DNA of 8,277 nt from an uncultured Odoribacter sp. (lineage in GTDB: Bacteria; Bacteroidota; Bacteroidia; Bacteroidales; Marinifilaceae), in contig CAMWQQ010000062.1 in assembly GCA_947176455.1 (NCBI GenBank), positions 1-8,277 of the forward strand, read 5' to 3'. The notes under the pieces were generated by a model. That model ran no database searches. It was not told where the DNA came from and worked only from the letters and a program-made list of their open reading frames with translations. Position 1 is the first letter of the stretch. Each line of letters starts with the position of its first letter. This document shows, one piece after another, positions 7,901-8,277 of the stretch. The translations under genes were made by a program, and so were the position numbers.

Positions 7901-8267
7901 CAACATGGTTCTTCGCCGTCACCACCACGGTGTTGTCCACCAGCTTATACTCCAGAGCAGTTCCCGCCAACAGACCTTCCAACACCTCCGGCAACCCGAT
8001 GTTCGTATAGTCGAGATTCAAATGCACCAACTCCCGAACATAATCATGGTTATACAAGAAGGTCACCTGCGACTGGCGTTCTATCTCCTTGACCACTTCG
8101 GTAAAAGTCGCATCGTGCATTTTCAAAGTAATCGTCTCCTGCGAATATCCTTTCGCATTCAACTGAAATGTTTGCAATACGACCAATAAAAACACCAGCT
8201 TCATGGTTCGTAGCATTCTTCCCGATAAAAAAGCCCCGGGAAATTTCCTGATTTTCTTTTTTTTCAT
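4929..8267 (-). CDS. SusC/RagA-family TonB-dependent transporter with N-terminal STN signalling domain
   Basis: This 1112-residue outer-membrane transporter imports a substrate using TonB-ExbBD energy. A basic N-terminus and hydrophobic stretch (23-36) form a signal peptide, with cleavage near LNA-KG (38). Next comes an STN (secretin/TonB N-terminal) domain at about 45-118 (ITLKMHDATFTEVVKEIERQ), then a carboxypeptidase-regulatory-like beta domain at about 131-202 (IKGTVTDKSGNPIPGVTVVI). A TonB-box-like EEVVVTGYF (210-218) precedes the plug, where PLYILDGVEV (298-307) and ILKDASATALYGSRGANGVI (325-344) are the SusC signature. The rest is the 22-strand barrel, ending in FNFGLNATF with the terminal Phe needed for barrel assembly. 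The frame is complete and intact. STN-bearing SusC proteins usually signal through a FecR-type anti-sigma factor to an ECF sigma factor, so substrate-induced expression is expected. It is the first visible gene of the operon; only 10 bases upstream are in the window, so the promoter is not visible. Confidence 0.95.
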   Translation of the reverse strand: MKKKKIRKFPGAFLSGRMLRTMKLVFLLVVLQTFQLNAKGYSQETITLKMHDATFTEVVKEIERQSQVTFLYNHDYVRELVHLNLDYTNIGLPEVLEGLLAGTALEYKLVDNTVVVTAKNHVAQAQSETREIKGTVTDKSGNPIPGVTVVIKGTKLGVATDVNGKFAIQTLAGGPIVLECTFVGMRKKEVEAVGGEALNIVMEEEAEEMEEVVVTGYFSKSKESFTGSEVTIPTEELKKVGALNILQALNAFDPSIRLAESLTNGSNPNIIPDITIRGENGFDLRANADDALTNPNAPLYILDGVEVSAERIYDMDLNRIESTTILKDASATALYGSRGANGVIVITTIRPKSGKIRVNLNANYNVSIPDLRDYNLMNAREKLEYERLSEKVYVDKDNYKEQLRLEELYNSRLEEVQRGVNTYWLSQPLTTSVNQRYSLNFEGGDRYFRYGVDLRYDTDKGVMKQSGRDRLGINLTFNYNIGSNFYIRNDLSVDDVKGKNSPYGTFSNYASQNPYDRIYDEDGNYVKKLSSDDWNPLYNANLPNRNKDVYTSIQDNFNIDWRIIPALRLQGRFSYSRQFSRRDLYKAPGDLAYSSESDPKKKGEYYLSKGQSDRFDGNLTLAFNKTMDRHMLNVGIGSNLTQSESQGESFYGVGFINPDMVFIGAASTFKENTKPSGSYDKSRLVGFFSNLNYGYDNRYFLDFSFRTDGSSKFGRNSRFAPFWSLGVAWNVHKEHFWNADEENMLKLRASMGSTGTTNFSSTQALTTYNYNFDREYNGVFGVSLAGFGNPDLKWQVTNSYNVGLDLTILKGLIVFNGDFYVKNTKNLLLPLTIAPSTGFDSYVENIGRLKNTGVEGRLRFNLIRNSAKNLRWNVTLAAFHNKSKITRLSNQLEEINRNADNDYHNRGTEVYRKYEVGRSQTALMIVRSAGIDPATGNEVYIKRNGELSFEYNSDDKVDIGDMRPTIEGNVNTNLSWKGFNLYLLFKYQYGGKIYNATLASKVEGANPYRNVDRRALYDRWKNPGDQAKFRRISDTSTPYQTSRLVFDNNLLSLQSVSLSYELPLSIARKLYMERLKVLFSTSDLFRLSSVKQERGTSYPFARTFNFGLNATF

Positions 8268-8277
8268 AGTTTTGTAA

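Noticed and set aside
6063..8189. A 708-codon open frame on the plus strand opposite susC.
   Set aside because: It is fully antisense to an intact, domain-complete SusC. Its translation is rich in His, Arg, Gln and Ile, with no recognisable domain, as expected for a codon-usage shadow.

Overview
The window looks like a Bacteroidales (phylum Bacteroidota) chromosome. It carries a SusC/SusD pair, Bacteroidota-type lipoproteins (DUF4843 and PKD-like), A-rich translation starts without strong Shine-Dalgarno sequences, and a TAnnTTTG-type -7 promoter element. The genus cannot be fixed from the sequence; Parabacteroides, Bacteroides or Odoribacteraceae are all plausible. Every gene I can support is on the minus strand, so transcription runs from high to low coordinates.

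Positions 8267 down to 1180 hold one compact four-gene operon with intergenic gaps of 14, 4 and 11 bases: a SusC-like TonB-dependent outer-membrane transporter with an N-terminal STN signalling domain, a SusD-like substrate-binding lipoprotein, a DUF4843 lipoprotein, and a PKD-like lipoprotein whose C-terminal part looks like a beta-propeller. A 13-bp perfect hairpin at 1124-1152 closes it. This is a nutrient-uptake locus of the outer membrane. No glycoside hydrolase, peptidase or other enzyme that would name the substrate lies in the window. The STN domain predicts control by an ECF sigma factor and FecR-type anti-sigma factor, most likely just beyond position 8277.

Positions 1009 down to 325 hold a two-gene unit with its own likely promoter: a 56-residue protein followed, one base later, by a GNAT acetyltransferase of the type seen in acetyltransferase toxin-antitoxin pairs. 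The small protein is the likely antitoxin. It is far shorter than, and does not resemble, the ribbon-helix-helix (DUF1778) antitoxins of characterised TacT/AtaT systems, so this is the least-described element of the window. The two stretches I sampled in this unit are clearly more AT-rich than stretches sampled in susC.

Positions 202 to 1 hold the 5' end of a type I methionine aminopeptidase gene (map) with an unusual charged N-terminal extension. Its 5' leader can form two mutually exclusive hairpins. No tRNA, rRNA, CRISPR array, insertion sequence or long repeat was seen.
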